DNA of 30,657 nt, from NCBI GenBank assembly GCA_030150585.1, contig JASLFM010000259.1:1-30657 (forward strand), written 5' to 3'. Below, piece by piece: positions 13,571 through 25,315 of this stretch; position 1 is the first letter of the stretch; every line of letters starts with the position of its first letter. Under the pieces are notes generated by a model that was not told the DNA's origin, did not search any database, and saw only the letters and a program-made list of their open reading frames with translations. The DNA comes from Acidovorax sp. Lineage in GTDB: Bacteria > Pseudomonadota > Gammaproteobacteria > Burkholderiales > Burkholderiaceae_C. A program made the translations under genes and the position numbers.

Positions 13571-16228
13571 CTAAACCCCGTTCAGCCGCTTGAGCTGGTA
13601 CAGCGCGTCCAGCGCCTCGCGCGGGCTCATGGCGTCGGGGTTGATCGCTGCGAGCGCCGCCTCCACGGGGCTGGCGGCGGCCACCTCGGGCTCGGGCGGT
13701 GGGGCGAACAGGTCCACCTGCAGTTCGTCCTCGCCCGCGCGTTCCTCCAGCGCGGCGAGTGCGTGGCGCGCGTGGTGCAGCACGGCGGCGGGCATGCCCG
13801 CCAGCTTGGCGACCTGGATGCCGTAGCTGCGGCTGGCGGGGCCGGGCTGGATCTCGTGCAGGAACACGATATCGCTGCCCGACTCGGTGGCGCTCACGTG
13901 CATGTTGACCGCATGGCGCGCGGTGGCGGGCAGCTCGGTCAGCTCGAAGTAGTGCGTGGCGAACAGGGTGAAGGCGCGCGTCTTGTCGTGCAGGTGGGTG
14001 GCGATGCCGCTGGCCAGCGCCAGCCCGTCGAAGGTGCTGGTGCCGCGCCCGATTTCGTCCATCAGCACCAGGCTGTGCGGCGTGGCGGCGTGCAGGATCT
14101 GTGCGGCCTCGGTCATCTCCAGCATGAAGGTGGATTGCGCGTTGGCCAGGTCGTCCGCTGCGCCGATGCGCGTGTGGATTGCATCGATGGGCCCCAGTCG
14201 GCAGCTCGCGGCGGGCACATGGCTGCCCATGCTGGCGAGCAGCACGATCAGCGCCACCTGGCGCATGTAGGTCGACTTGCCGCCCATGTTGGGCCCGGTG
14301 ATGATCTGCAGCCGCGTGTTGGCGTTCAGCCGCGTGTGGTTGGCAATGAAGGCGCCGCTCGACGTTTCGGCCAGGCGTGCTTCCACCACGGGGTGGCGCC
14401 CGCCCTCGATCTCGATGCAGGGCTGGTCTACGAACTGCGGCGCGCACCAGCCCAGCGTGAGCGAGCGCTCGGCCAGCGTGCACAGCGCGTCGAGCGCAGC
14501 CAGCGCCTGGGCCAGCCGCGTGAGCGCGGGCACGTGGGGTTGCAGCGCGTCCAGCACCTGCTCATACAGCCACTTCTCGCGCGCCAGGGCCCGCTCCTGG
14601 GCCGACAAAGCCTTGTCCTCGAAGGCCTTGAGCTCGGGGGTGATGAAGCGCTCGGCGTTCTTGAGCGTTTGGCGGCGGCGGTAGTCGTCGGGCACCCGGT
14701 CCAGGTTGCTGCTCGTGACCTCGATGTAGAAACCGTGCACCTTGTTGAATTGCACGCGCAGGTTGGCGATGCCGGTGCGCGCCTTCTCGCGCGTTTCCAG
14801 CTCGAGCAGGAAGCTGTCGCAATTGGTCTGGATGGCGCGCAGCTCGTCCAGCTCGGCGTCGAAGCCGCCCGCGATCACGCCGCCGTCGCGCACCAGCGCG
14901 GCGGGTTCCTCCAGAATGGCGCGCTGCAGCAGCTCGGCACAACCGGGCGGTGGCTGCAGGTCGGCGAAGATCTGCGTCAAGAGTGCCGATGGCGCTTGCC
15001 CATTCTGCGCAAGCTGCTCTGCCTTCTGTAGCGTTTTGCCCAGGGCCACGAGTTCACGCGGGCGCACCTGGCGCAGCGCGGTGCGCGCCGTGATGCGCTC
15101 CACGTCGCTCACGCCCTTGAGCGCGGCGCGCAGCACCTGCCAGGGCGCGGCACCTGCGCCACCCGTGCCGCGCAGGACCTCGGTGGCCGCGAGGCGCTCG
15201 CGCGCGGGCGTACGGTCGCGCGGGGGCTCCAGCAGCCAGGTCTTGAGCAGGCGGCTGCCCATGCCGGTCATGCAGGTGTCGAGCAGCGAGAACAGCGTGG
15301 GGCTGTCCTCGCCGCGCAGGGTCTTGACGAGTTCGAGGTTGCGTCGCGTGGCCGGGGGCAGGGCGATGAGCGCGTCGTCGCGTTGCACCTGCACGGCGTG
15401 CACGTGGGTGAGCTGGCGGCCCTGCGTGTGCTCGGCATACGACAGCAGCGCCGCCGTGGCCGCGTGGGCCTGGGCGAGGTCCTGCGCGTCCCAGGCGTGC
15501 AGGCTGGCCGCGCCCAGGTGTTCGAGCAGCTTGCGCTCGCCCAGGGCGCTGTCGAACTGCCAGTCGGGCCGGGGGCTCAAGGGGCAGGCGAAAGCGCCGG
15601 CCTGGCGCAGCGCCTGCAACTGCTGCTCGAAGCGCTCGGTCACGCCGCCGCTGTAGATCAGCTCGCTTGGGCCCACGCGTGACAGCCACGCGCCCAACTC
15701 CTCGTTTGTGCATTCCGCAAGGTACACGCGCCCCTGCGTCACGCTCAGCCAGGCGAGGCCGCAGCGCGCGCGTGGCCCCTGGTGTACGGCCAGCAGCATG
15801 GCCTCGGCCTTGTCGGAAAGCAGCTCGCTGTCCGTGAGCGTGCCGGGCGTGACCACGCGCACGATCTTGCGCTCCACCGGCCCCTTGGCCGTGGCGACGT
15901 CGCCCACCTGCTCGGCGATCGCCACCGACTCGCCCATCTTGATGAGCCGGCCCAGGTAGTTTTCCAGCGCATGAAAGGGCACCCCGGCCATTACCACCGG
16001 CTGCCCGGCCGACTGTCCGCGCTGCGTGAGCGTGATGTCCAGCAGCCGTGCGGCCTTCTCGGCGTCGGCCCAGAACAGCTCGTAGAAGTCGCCCATGCGG
16101 TAGAACACGAGCGTGTCGGGGTACCCGGCCTTGAGGGCGAGGTACTGCTGCATCATCGGCGTATGGTTTTGGAGGTCTTGCGACGGCGTTTCCGTGTGCG
16201 CGGAAGCCGTTGGTTTTTCAGAATTCAT
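13571..16228 (-). CDS. mutS: DNA mismatch repair protein MutS
   Basis: This 885-residue protein recognises mismatches and small loops and starts repair with MutL. The N-terminal mismatch-binding domain has the Phe-x-Glu motif in GDFYELF (about residues 46-52). The connector, lever and clamp domains follow. The ATPase has Walker A GPNMGGKST near residues 643-651, a Walker B region MDEIGRGTSTFDG, and the ATHYFELTEL segment. Length is slightly above E. coli MutS (853), with a longer N-terminus. The ATG at 16228 has AGAGG about 12 bases upstream. It is transcribed alone: it faces the exported protein gene and is divergent from the GGDEF-EAL operon. A short palindrome (14994-15014) lies inside its lever-domain coding sequence. 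Confidence 0.97.
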   Translation of the reverse strand: MNSEKPTASAHTETPSQDLQNHTPMMQQYLALKAGYPDTLVFYRMGDFYELFWADAEKAARLLDITLTQRGQSAGQPVVMAGVPFHALENYLGRLIKMGESVAIAEQVGDVATAKGPVERKIVRVVTPGTLTDSELLSDKAEAMLLAVHQGPRARCGLAWLSVTQGRVYLAECTNEELGAWLSRVGPSELIYSGGVTERFEQQLQALRQAGAFACPLSPRPDWQFDSALGERKLLEHLGAASLHAWDAQDLAQAHAATAALLSYAEHTQGRQLTHVHAVQVQRDDALIALPPATRRNLELVKTLRGEDSPTLFSLLDTCMTGMGSRLLKTWLLEPPRDRTPARERLAATEVLRGTGGAGAAPWQVLRAALKGVSDVERITARTALRQVRPRELVALGKTLQKAEQLAQNGQAPSALLTQIFADLQPPPGCAELLQRAILEEPAALVRDGGVIAGGFDAELDELRAIQTNCDSFLLELETREKARTGIANLRVQFNKVHGFYIEVTSSNLDRVPDDYRRRQTLKNAERFITPELKAFEDKALSAQERALAREKWLYEQVLDALQPHVPALTRLAQALAALDALCTLAERSLTLGWCAPQFVDQPCIEIEGGRHPVVEARLAETSSGAFIANHTRLNANTRLQIITGPNMGGKSTYMRQVALIVLLASMGSHVPAASCRLGPIDAIHTRIGAADDLANAQSTFMLEMTEAAQILHAATPHSLVLMDEIGRGTSTFDGLALASGIATHLHDKTRAFTLFATHYFELTELPATARHAVNMHVSATESGSDIVFLHEIQPGPASRSYGIQVAKLAGMPAAVLHHARHALAALEERAGEDELQVDLFAPPPEPEVAAASPVEAALAAINPDAMSPREALDALYQLKRLNGV
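14994..15014. repeat. Short inverted repeat inside mutS
   Basis: GCTTGC (14994-14999) and GCAAGC (15009-15014) flank a nine-base loop. On the coding strand it follows CTACAGAAGG, similar to the CTGCAGAAGG before the palindrome in the LytTR gene. It encodes about residues 405-412. Kinship with the other palindromes is uncertain. Confidence 0.35.
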
Positions 16229-16493
16229 TGCCTGCGCGAACCTCTGTAAGTCTGCAAGGGGCCATCAGGAAACACAGGGGCCGGACGCCGTGCGGCCCGG
16301 GGCCCCAAAACCTTGCATTGTCCCTGACGCGGACCCCGGAAACGCCTTTGCGGGGCTGCACTGCGGGTTCTTCGGCCCGGGTATTTCCGGGGAAGATATT
16401 TGTAACATGTGTTTCATCATGCACCTGGGGTTTGCCATACTGGCACGCATTCGGAAATTGCCCCTTTGACCTTGAAGAGACGCCTGATACATC
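16229..16493. other. Divergent intergenic region, mutS / c-di-GMP operon
   Basis: These 265 bases have no gene and include an AT-richer patch (16390-16425), unusual in this window and a likely promoter zone. A 13-bp palindrome TGCCA-TAC-TGGCA is at 16433-16445, about 50 bases upstream of the plus-strand start. I could not place a convincing -35/-10 pair. Confidence 0.45.
16433..16445. promoter_or_regulatory. Possible operator: TGCCA-TAC-TGGCA palindrome
   Basis: Perfect 5-bp arms around three bases, in the upstream region of the three-gene signalling operon. Position and symmetry suit a dimeric regulator site. No named regulator can be assigned. Confidence 0.3.
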
Positions 16494-19043
16494 GTGAAGC
16501 CCTCTGATCTGCTGTCTGCCTTGCTGGCCCCTGCGGGTGAACCGCAGCTGCCGCATGCGGCCTACGTCGGTCTGCAGGCCTTGCTGGACGCCGTGCCGAC
16601 CGCTCTCATGGAGTTTCGCCTGAGCGGGGATCGCCTGGTGCTGCTGACGGCCAACGCGGCCGCGCGCCGGATGCCGGGCCTGGGCGGGGTGCGCGAGCCG
16701 GGGGCCGACGCGCGCGCGGTGTTCGACCAGCTGGCGGGCACGGCCCTGATCGACCAGCTCTGCGGCGTGGCCCGGCTGGGCGTGCCGCTCGACGGGCGCC
16801 ATGTGCTGCGCGATGGTCTGCGGCTGCAGCTGGCCTGGGACATCGCGGCGCGGCGCATGTCCAGCGATTGCGTGCTGGTGGCCGTGAGCGATGTTTCCGA
16901 GGCCGAGGGGCTGCGCCAGGCGCTGCAGTTGTCCGAGCAGGCGCTGGCCGAGGCGCGGCGCGACCTGCGCGAGCAGACCGAGGTGTTCGACACCATGGAG
17001 ACCCTGGCCCGCGCGGGCCACTGGCGGCGCATCAAGGACCCGGGCGAGACCGTGCTGCTCTGGTCTCCAGGCCTGTGCGACATCGCCGGGTTCGAGCGCC
17101 AGGAGTGGATCGACCCGGAGCACGCCGTGAGCGGCATCCTGCCCGAGGACCGGCCGCTGTTCGACGCGGCGAGCCGCGCCCAGGACGGTGCCGACGTGGA
17201 ATACCGCTGGCGGCGTCCCGACGGCGAGGTGCGCTGGATACGCTCGCGCGTGCAGCGCGTGCGCTCGCGCGACGGCGTCTCGGTGCAGATGGGCGTGGTG
17301 CAGGACGTGACCGAAGAGCATCGCGCGGCGGAGCAGCTGCGCGAGCAACTGGTGTTCATTCAGCGCATCGCCAGCCGGGTGCCGGGCTTCATCTACCAGT
17401 ACCGGCTGCACCGCGACGGCTCCACCGCCAGCGTGCAGTACATTAGCGAGGCGGTGCGCGAGTTCCTGGGCGTGGCGCCCAGCGAGGTGATGCAGGACCA
17501 CGACCTGCTGGTGCAGCGCGTGCTGCCCGAGGATGTGGCGCATCTGCGCCGCTCGGCCATGTTGTCGGCGCGCCGCCTGGTGCCCTGGCAGAGCGAATAC
17601 CGCGTGCGCATGCCCGACGGCAGCGTGCGTTGGCACATGACCAGCGCTGTGCCGCACCGCGAGGCCGACGGCACCGTGGTCTCGCACGGTTTCACCATGG
17701 ACATCACCGAGCGCAAGCAGGCCGAGCAGCAGATCGAGCGCCTGGCCTTCTACGACGCGCTCACCGGCCTGCCCAACCGCCGCCTGCTGCTCGACCGGCT
17801 GCAGCGTTCTGTCGTGCTGGGCCAGCGCACGCGCCAGCAAGGTGCGCTGCTGTTCATCGACCTGGACAACTTCAAGGACCTCAACGACACCCTGGGCCAC
17901 GACATGGGCGACCAGCTCCTCGTCGAGGTGGCGCGGCGTCTGGTAGCCACGGTGCGCGAGAGCGACACCGTGGCGCGTTTCGGCGGCGACGAATTCGTGG
18001 TAATGCTGGAACACCTCTCGTGCGACGCGGCCGAGGCGGCCGTGCAGGTCGAGGGCGTGGCAGAGAAACTGCTGGCCCACGTCAACCAGCCCATCGTGCT
18101 GGGTGGGCGTCAGCACTACAGCTCGCCCAGCATCGGCATCGCGCTGTTCGGGGATGAGCGCGTGGAGGTGAACGAGCTGCTCAAGCGCGCCGACCTGGCG
18201 ATGTACGAAGCCAAGGCCGCCGGGCGCAACACGTTGCGCTTCTTCGACCCTGCCATGCAGGCCGCTGTGAATACGCGCCTGCACCTGGAGGCCGACATGC
18301 GCCAGGGCCTCGCGCGGGGCGAATTCAGCGTGCACTACCAGCCGGTCGTGGACGAGCGCGCGCGCCTCGTGGGGGCCGAGGCGCTGCTGCGCTGGCGCCA
18401 TCCCGTGCGCGGCATGGTGAGCCCGGCCGAATTCATCCCGCTGGCCGAGCAGAGCGGCCTGATCCTGCAGCTCGGCGCCTTCGTGCTGCAGCAGGCCTGC
18501 GAGCAGCTGGCGCGCTGGGCACGCGACCCCGCCACCGCGCACCTGGGCCTGTCGGTGAACGTGAGCGCACGCCAGTTCCGCCACGCGGATTTCGCCCGCG
18601 AGGTGCTGGCCGCCCTGCGCGCGTGCGGTGCCAACCCGCACCGGCTGATGCTGGAGTTGACCGAGAGCATGCTGCTGGGCGACGTCGAGGACGCCATCGC
18701 GCGCATGGGGCAACTCAAGCGGGAGGGCATCGGCTTTGCCCTCGACGACTTTGGCACGGGCTACTCCAGCCTGAGTTTTCTCAAGCGCCTGCCGCTCGAC
18801 CAGATCAAGATCGACCAGAGCTTCGTGCGCGACGTGCTCTCGGACCCGAACGATGCCGCCATCGTGCGCACCATCCTGGCCCTGGCCCAGAGCCTGGACC
18901 TGCAGGTGGTGGCCGAGGGTGTGGAGACGGCGGGGCAGCTCGGTTTCCTGCGTCTGCATGGCTGCGGCGGCTTTCAGGGCTACCTGTTTGGTCGGCCGGC
19001 ACCTTTGGAGGCATGGGATGAACTGCTGTACACGGCCCGCTAG
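16494..19043 (+). CDS. PAS-GGDEF-EAL c-di-GMP protein
   Basis: This 849-residue, probably soluble protein has two clear PAS/PAC units (about 165-280, ending VVQDVTEEHRAAEQL; about 285-412, ending TMDITERKQAEQ) and a possible weaker PAS near 27-135. The GGDEF domain starts FYDALTGLPNRR, with GGDEF at 497-501 and an R488-x-x-D491 inhibitory site. The EAL domain has E629-A-L, N689, E721, DDFGTG at 751-756, K772, E808 and Q828, the set needed for metal and c-di-GMP binding. By motif, both synthesis and hydrolysis are possible. The start is a GTG at 16494; the frame has no better upstream start. The hybrid kinase gene begins 18 bases after its stop, so they are co-transcribed. Confidence 0.93.
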   Translation: MKPSDLLSALLAPAGEPQLPHAAYVGLQALLDAVPTALMEFRLSGDRLVLLTANAAARRMPGLGGVREPGADARAVFDQLAGTALIDQLCGVARLGVPLDGRHVLRDGLRLQLAWDIAARRMSSDCVLVAVSDVSEAEGLRQALQLSEQALAEARRDLREQTEVFDTMETLARAGHWRRIKDPGETVLLWSPGLCDIAGFERQEWIDPEHAVSGILPEDRPLFDAASRAQDGADVEYRWRRPDGEVRWIRSRVQRVRSRDGVSVQMGVVQDVTEEHRAAEQLREQLVFIQRIASRVPGFIYQYRLHRDGSTASVQYISEAVREFLGVAPSEVMQDHDLLVQRVLPEDVAHLRRSAMLSARRLVPWQSEYRVRMPDGSVRWHMTSAVPHREADGTVVSHGFTMDITERKQAEQQIERLAFYDALTGLPNRRLLLDRLQRSVVLGQRTRQQGALLFIDLDNFKDLNDTLGHDMGDQLLVEVARRLVATVRESDTVARFGGDEFVVMLEHLSCDAAEAAVQVEGVAEKLLAHVNQPIVLGGRQHYSSPSIGIALFGDERVEVNELLKRADLAMYEAKAAGRNTLRFFDPAMQAAVNTRLHLEADMRQGLARGEFSVHYQPVVDERARLVGAEALLRWRHPVRGMVSPAEFIPLAEQSGLILQLGAFVLQQACEQLARWARDPATAHLGLSVNVSARQFRHADFAREVLAALRACGANPHRLMLELTESMLLGDVEDAIARMGQLKREGIGFALDDFGTGYSSLSFLKRLPLDQIKIDQSFVRDVLSDPNDAAIVRTILALAQSLDLQVVAEGVETAGQLGFLRLHGCGGFQGYLFGRPAPLEAWDELLYTAR

Positions 19044-19046
19044 CGC

Positions 19047-19052
19047 CAGGAG
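19047..19052 (+). promoter_or_regulatory. Ribosome binding site for the hybrid kinase
   Basis: CAGGAG lies nine bases before ATG 19062, inside the 18-base gap after the GGDEF-EAL gene. Confidence 0.6.
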
Positions 19053-19061
19053 TGTGTCCGA

Positions 19062-23111
<4,050 letters not shown>

Positions 23112-23132
23112 AACCGCAGCGACAGGAACGCC

Positions 23133-24263
23133 ATGGACCACGCCCCGTTCTTTGCCGAAAAATCGGAGTACGTCGAGAAACCCATCGCCACGGTGCTCGT
23201 GGTGGACGACACGCCAGACAACCTCACGCTGATGGGCGGGCTGTTACACGATCACTACCGCGTGAAGATCGCCAACAACGGCGAGAAGGCGCTCAAGATC
23301 GCGCAGGGCGAGAACCCGCCGGACCTGATCCTGCTCGACATCATGATGCCCGGCATCGATGGCTACGAGGTCTGCCGCCGGCTCAAGGCGCACGGGACCA
23401 CGCGCGACATTCCCGTCATCTTCCTCACCTCGCGCTCCGACCTGGACGATGAGCGCCAGGGGCTGGCACTGGGGGCGGTGGACTACATCACCAAGCCCAT
23501 CAGCCCACCCATCCTGCTCGCGCGCGTGTCCACGCACCTGGCGCTCAAGGCCACGGCCGACTTCCTGCGCGACAAGAGCGCCTACCTGGAGCGCGAGGTG
23601 GCGTTGCGCACGCTGGAAGTGCAGGCTATCCAGGACGTGACCATCATGGCCATGACCTCGCTGGCCGAGACGCGCGACAACGAGACCGGCAACCACATCC
23701 GACGCACGCAGCTTTACGTGAAGGCCCTGGCCGAGCACCTGCGCGGCCACCCGCGCTTCGCCCACGTGCTCAACGACCGCATGATCGATCTGTTGTACAA
23801 GTCGGCGCCGTTGCACGACATCGGAAAGATCGGCATTCCCGACAACATCCTGCTCAAGCCCGGCAAGCTCACGGTGGAAGAGTTCGAGATCATGAAGACC
23901 CACACGACGCTGGGGCGCGACGCGATCGAGAAAGCCGAGCGGCGCCTGGGCATGCGCGTGGCGTTCCTGAGCGTCTCCAAGGAGATCGCCTACAGCCACC
24001 AGGAGAAGTGGGACGGCTCAGGCTACCCCGAGGGGCTGCAGGGCGATGCCATCCCCGTGTCGGCGCGCCTCATGGCGGTGGCCGACGTGTACGACGCGCT
24101 CATCAGCAAGCGCGTGTACAAGCCCGCGTTTTCGCACGAACAGGCGTGCGCCACCATCATCAAGGGGCGGGGCACGCATTTCGACCCCGACATGGTGGAT
24201 GCGTTCGTCGAGATCGCGGAAGATTTTCTCGGCATCGCCCAGAAATACCCCGATCCGGACTGA
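23133..24263 (+). CDS. Response regulator with HD-GYP phosphodiesterase domain
   Basis: The 376 residues form a receiver domain (about 18-138) with D25/D26, phosphoacceptor D69 in LLDIMMPGIDG and K121 in YITKP. A helical linker (about 140-170) leads to an HD-GYP domain. Metal-site residues are visible: H188 in GNHIRR, H228-D229 in PLHDIGKIGIPD, H257 in KTHTTLG, H289 in YSHQEKWDGSGYP, and the GYP at 297-299. Such proteins hydrolyse c-di-GMP to GMP or pGpG, usually controlled by receiver phosphorylation. It is the last gene of the operon, 21 bases after the hybrid kinase, and is followed by a GC-rich hairpin and the convergent suhB. Phosphorylation by the upstream HPt is inferred. Confidence 0.95.
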   Translation: MDHAPFFAEKSEYVEKPIATVLVVDDTPDNLTLMGGLLHDHYRVKIANNGEKALKIAQGENPPDLILLDIMMPGIDGYEVCRRLKAHGTTRDIPVIFLTSRSDLDDERQGLALGAVDYITKPISPPILLARVSTHLALKATADFLRDKSAYLEREVALRTLEVQAIQDVTIMAMTSLAETRDNETGNHIRRTQLYVKALAEHLRGHPRFAHVLNDRMIDLLYKSAPLHDIGKIGIPDNILLKPGKLTVEEFEIMKTHTTLGRDAIEKAERRLGMRVAFLSVSKEIAYSHQEKWDGSGYPEGLQGDAIPVSARLMAVADVYDALISKRVYKPAFSHEQACATIIKGRGTHFDPDMVDAFVEIAEDFLGIAQKYPDPD

Positions 24264-24281
24264 GCCGCCGGGCGAGGCGGC
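24264..24281. terminator. GC-rich hairpin between convergent genes
   Basis: GCCGCC / GGCGGC with a six-base loop starts right after the HD-GYP stop. There is no U-tract, so at best it is a weak bidirectional terminator or mRNA end-protecting stem. Confidence 0.35.
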
Positions 24282-24290
24282 AGGGCCGGC

Positions 24291-25187
24291 TTATTCGCCG
24301 TCGCTGCCGTCTTCCGCTTCCGCCGGGGCTGCCTGCTCGCCTTCCAGGGCCTGGCGCACGGCGGCCTTGTCGCCCGCCGGGGCGAACTTGCTGTACTTGC
24401 CGAGGATGGTCACGAGCTGGCCGTAGATGCGCGGATTGCCGGCCATGCACTCCTTCTGCTCGAGGAAATCGGCCTCGCCCGTGAAGTTGCCCACCAGCCC
24501 GCCGGCCTCGGTCACGAGCAGCGAGCCGGCCGCCACGTCCCAGACCGACAGGCCGGTTTCGAAGAAGCCGTCGGTGAAGCCTGCAGCCACGTAGGCCAGG
24601 TCGAGCGCGGCGGCGCCGGGGCGGCGCAGGCCGGCTGTGCGCTGCATCACGTCGGCCATGATGGCCATGTAGTTCTTGAAGTTGTCGCCGGGGCGGAACG
24701 GGAAGCCCGTCGAAACCAGGCAGTCCTTGAGCTGGGTGCGCTTGGAGACGCGGATGCGGCGCTCGTTCAGGAAGGCGCCGCGGCCGCGCGTGGCGGTGAA
24801 TAGGTCGTTGCGCGTGGGGTCGTAGATCACGGCCTGCTCGATCTTGCCCTTCACGGAAAGGGCGATGCTCACGCAGTACACGGGGAAGCCGTGGATGAAG
24901 TTGGTGGTGCCGTCCAGCGGGTCGATGATCCAGACGAAGTCCGAATCCTTGGCCCCATGCTCGCGGCCGGTTTCCTCGCCCAGGATGCCGTGGCCGGGGT
25001 AGGCGGTGAGCAGCGTGTCGATGATCGCCTGTTCGGCCGCGTGGTCCACCTCGGTCACGAAGTCGTTCACCTGCTTTTGCGAGATGCGCACCGACTCCAC
25101 GTCGAGCGCGGCGCGGTTGATGATGGCGCCAGCGGCGCGAGCGGCCTTGATGGCCACGTTGAGCATGGGGTGCAGGGTGGACGACAT
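24291..25187 (-). CDS. suhB: Inositol-1-monophosphatase SuhB
   Basis: This 298-residue enzyme of the inositol monophosphatase family dephosphorylates inositol 1-phosphate. In enterobacteria SuhB also joins the rRNA antitermination complex. Metal-site motifs are GEETG (70-74) and DPLDGTTNF (89-97); the second family motif is WDVAAGSLLVTEAGG. The opening HPMLNVAIKAARAAG matches SuhB starts. The C-terminus carries an acidic extension (EDGSDGE) beyond the usual ~267 residues. ATG 25187 (MSSTLHPMLN) is preferred to a start 13 codons earlier, which adds an unrelated stretch. It is convergent with the HD-GYP gene and follows the DUF3395-like gene by 128 bases, with its own likely promoter. Confidence 0.94.
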   Translation of the reverse strand: MSSTLHPMLNVAIKAARAAGAIINRAALDVESVRISQKQVNDFVTEVDHAAEQAIIDTLLTAYPGHGILGEETGREHGAKDSDFVWIIDPLDGTTNFIHGFPVYCVSIALSVKGKIEQAVIYDPTRNDLFTATRGRGAFLNERRIRVSKRTQLKDCLVSTGFPFRPGDNFKNYMAIMADVMQRTAGLRRPGAAALDLAYVAAGFTDGFFETGLSVWDVAAGSLLVTEAGGLVGNFTGEADFLEQKECMAGNPRIYGQLVTILGKYSKFAPAGDKAAVRQALEGEQAAPAEAEDGSDGE

Positions 25188-25262
25188 GGATTGTGAGTAA
25201 GGACAGGGCCCTGGCGCGGATGCCAAGGGCTGGACCGGCGATGCGGCGGCGGGAGGGGTGAC

Positions 25263-25268
25263 ATTCTA
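25263..25268 (-). promoter_or_regulatory. Possible -10 element for suhB
   Basis: TAGAAT on the minus strand lies about 75 bases upstream of the suhB start. No good -35 was found at 16-18 bases; the adjoining 16-bp palindrome occupies that space. Confidence 0.3.
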
Positions 25269-25270
25269 CC

Positions 25271-25286
25271 CGCTGGCACGCCAGCG
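25271..25286. repeat. Perfect 16-bp palindrome between the repeat-protein gene and suhB
   Basis: CGCTGGC-AC-GCCAGCG lies 29 bases after the repeat-protein stop and next to the possible suhB -10. It could be an operator or a terminator stem; no U-tract follows. Confidence 0.45.
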
Positions 25287-25315
25287 TGCTGACGTGCCCC
25301 GCCAGGCCGGTGGGA

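Noticed and set aside
16441..16461. Sigma-54-like promoter TGGCACG...TTGC upstream of the GGDEF-EAL gene
   Set aside because: Ten bases separate the two boxes where four are required, so the helical spacing is wrong.
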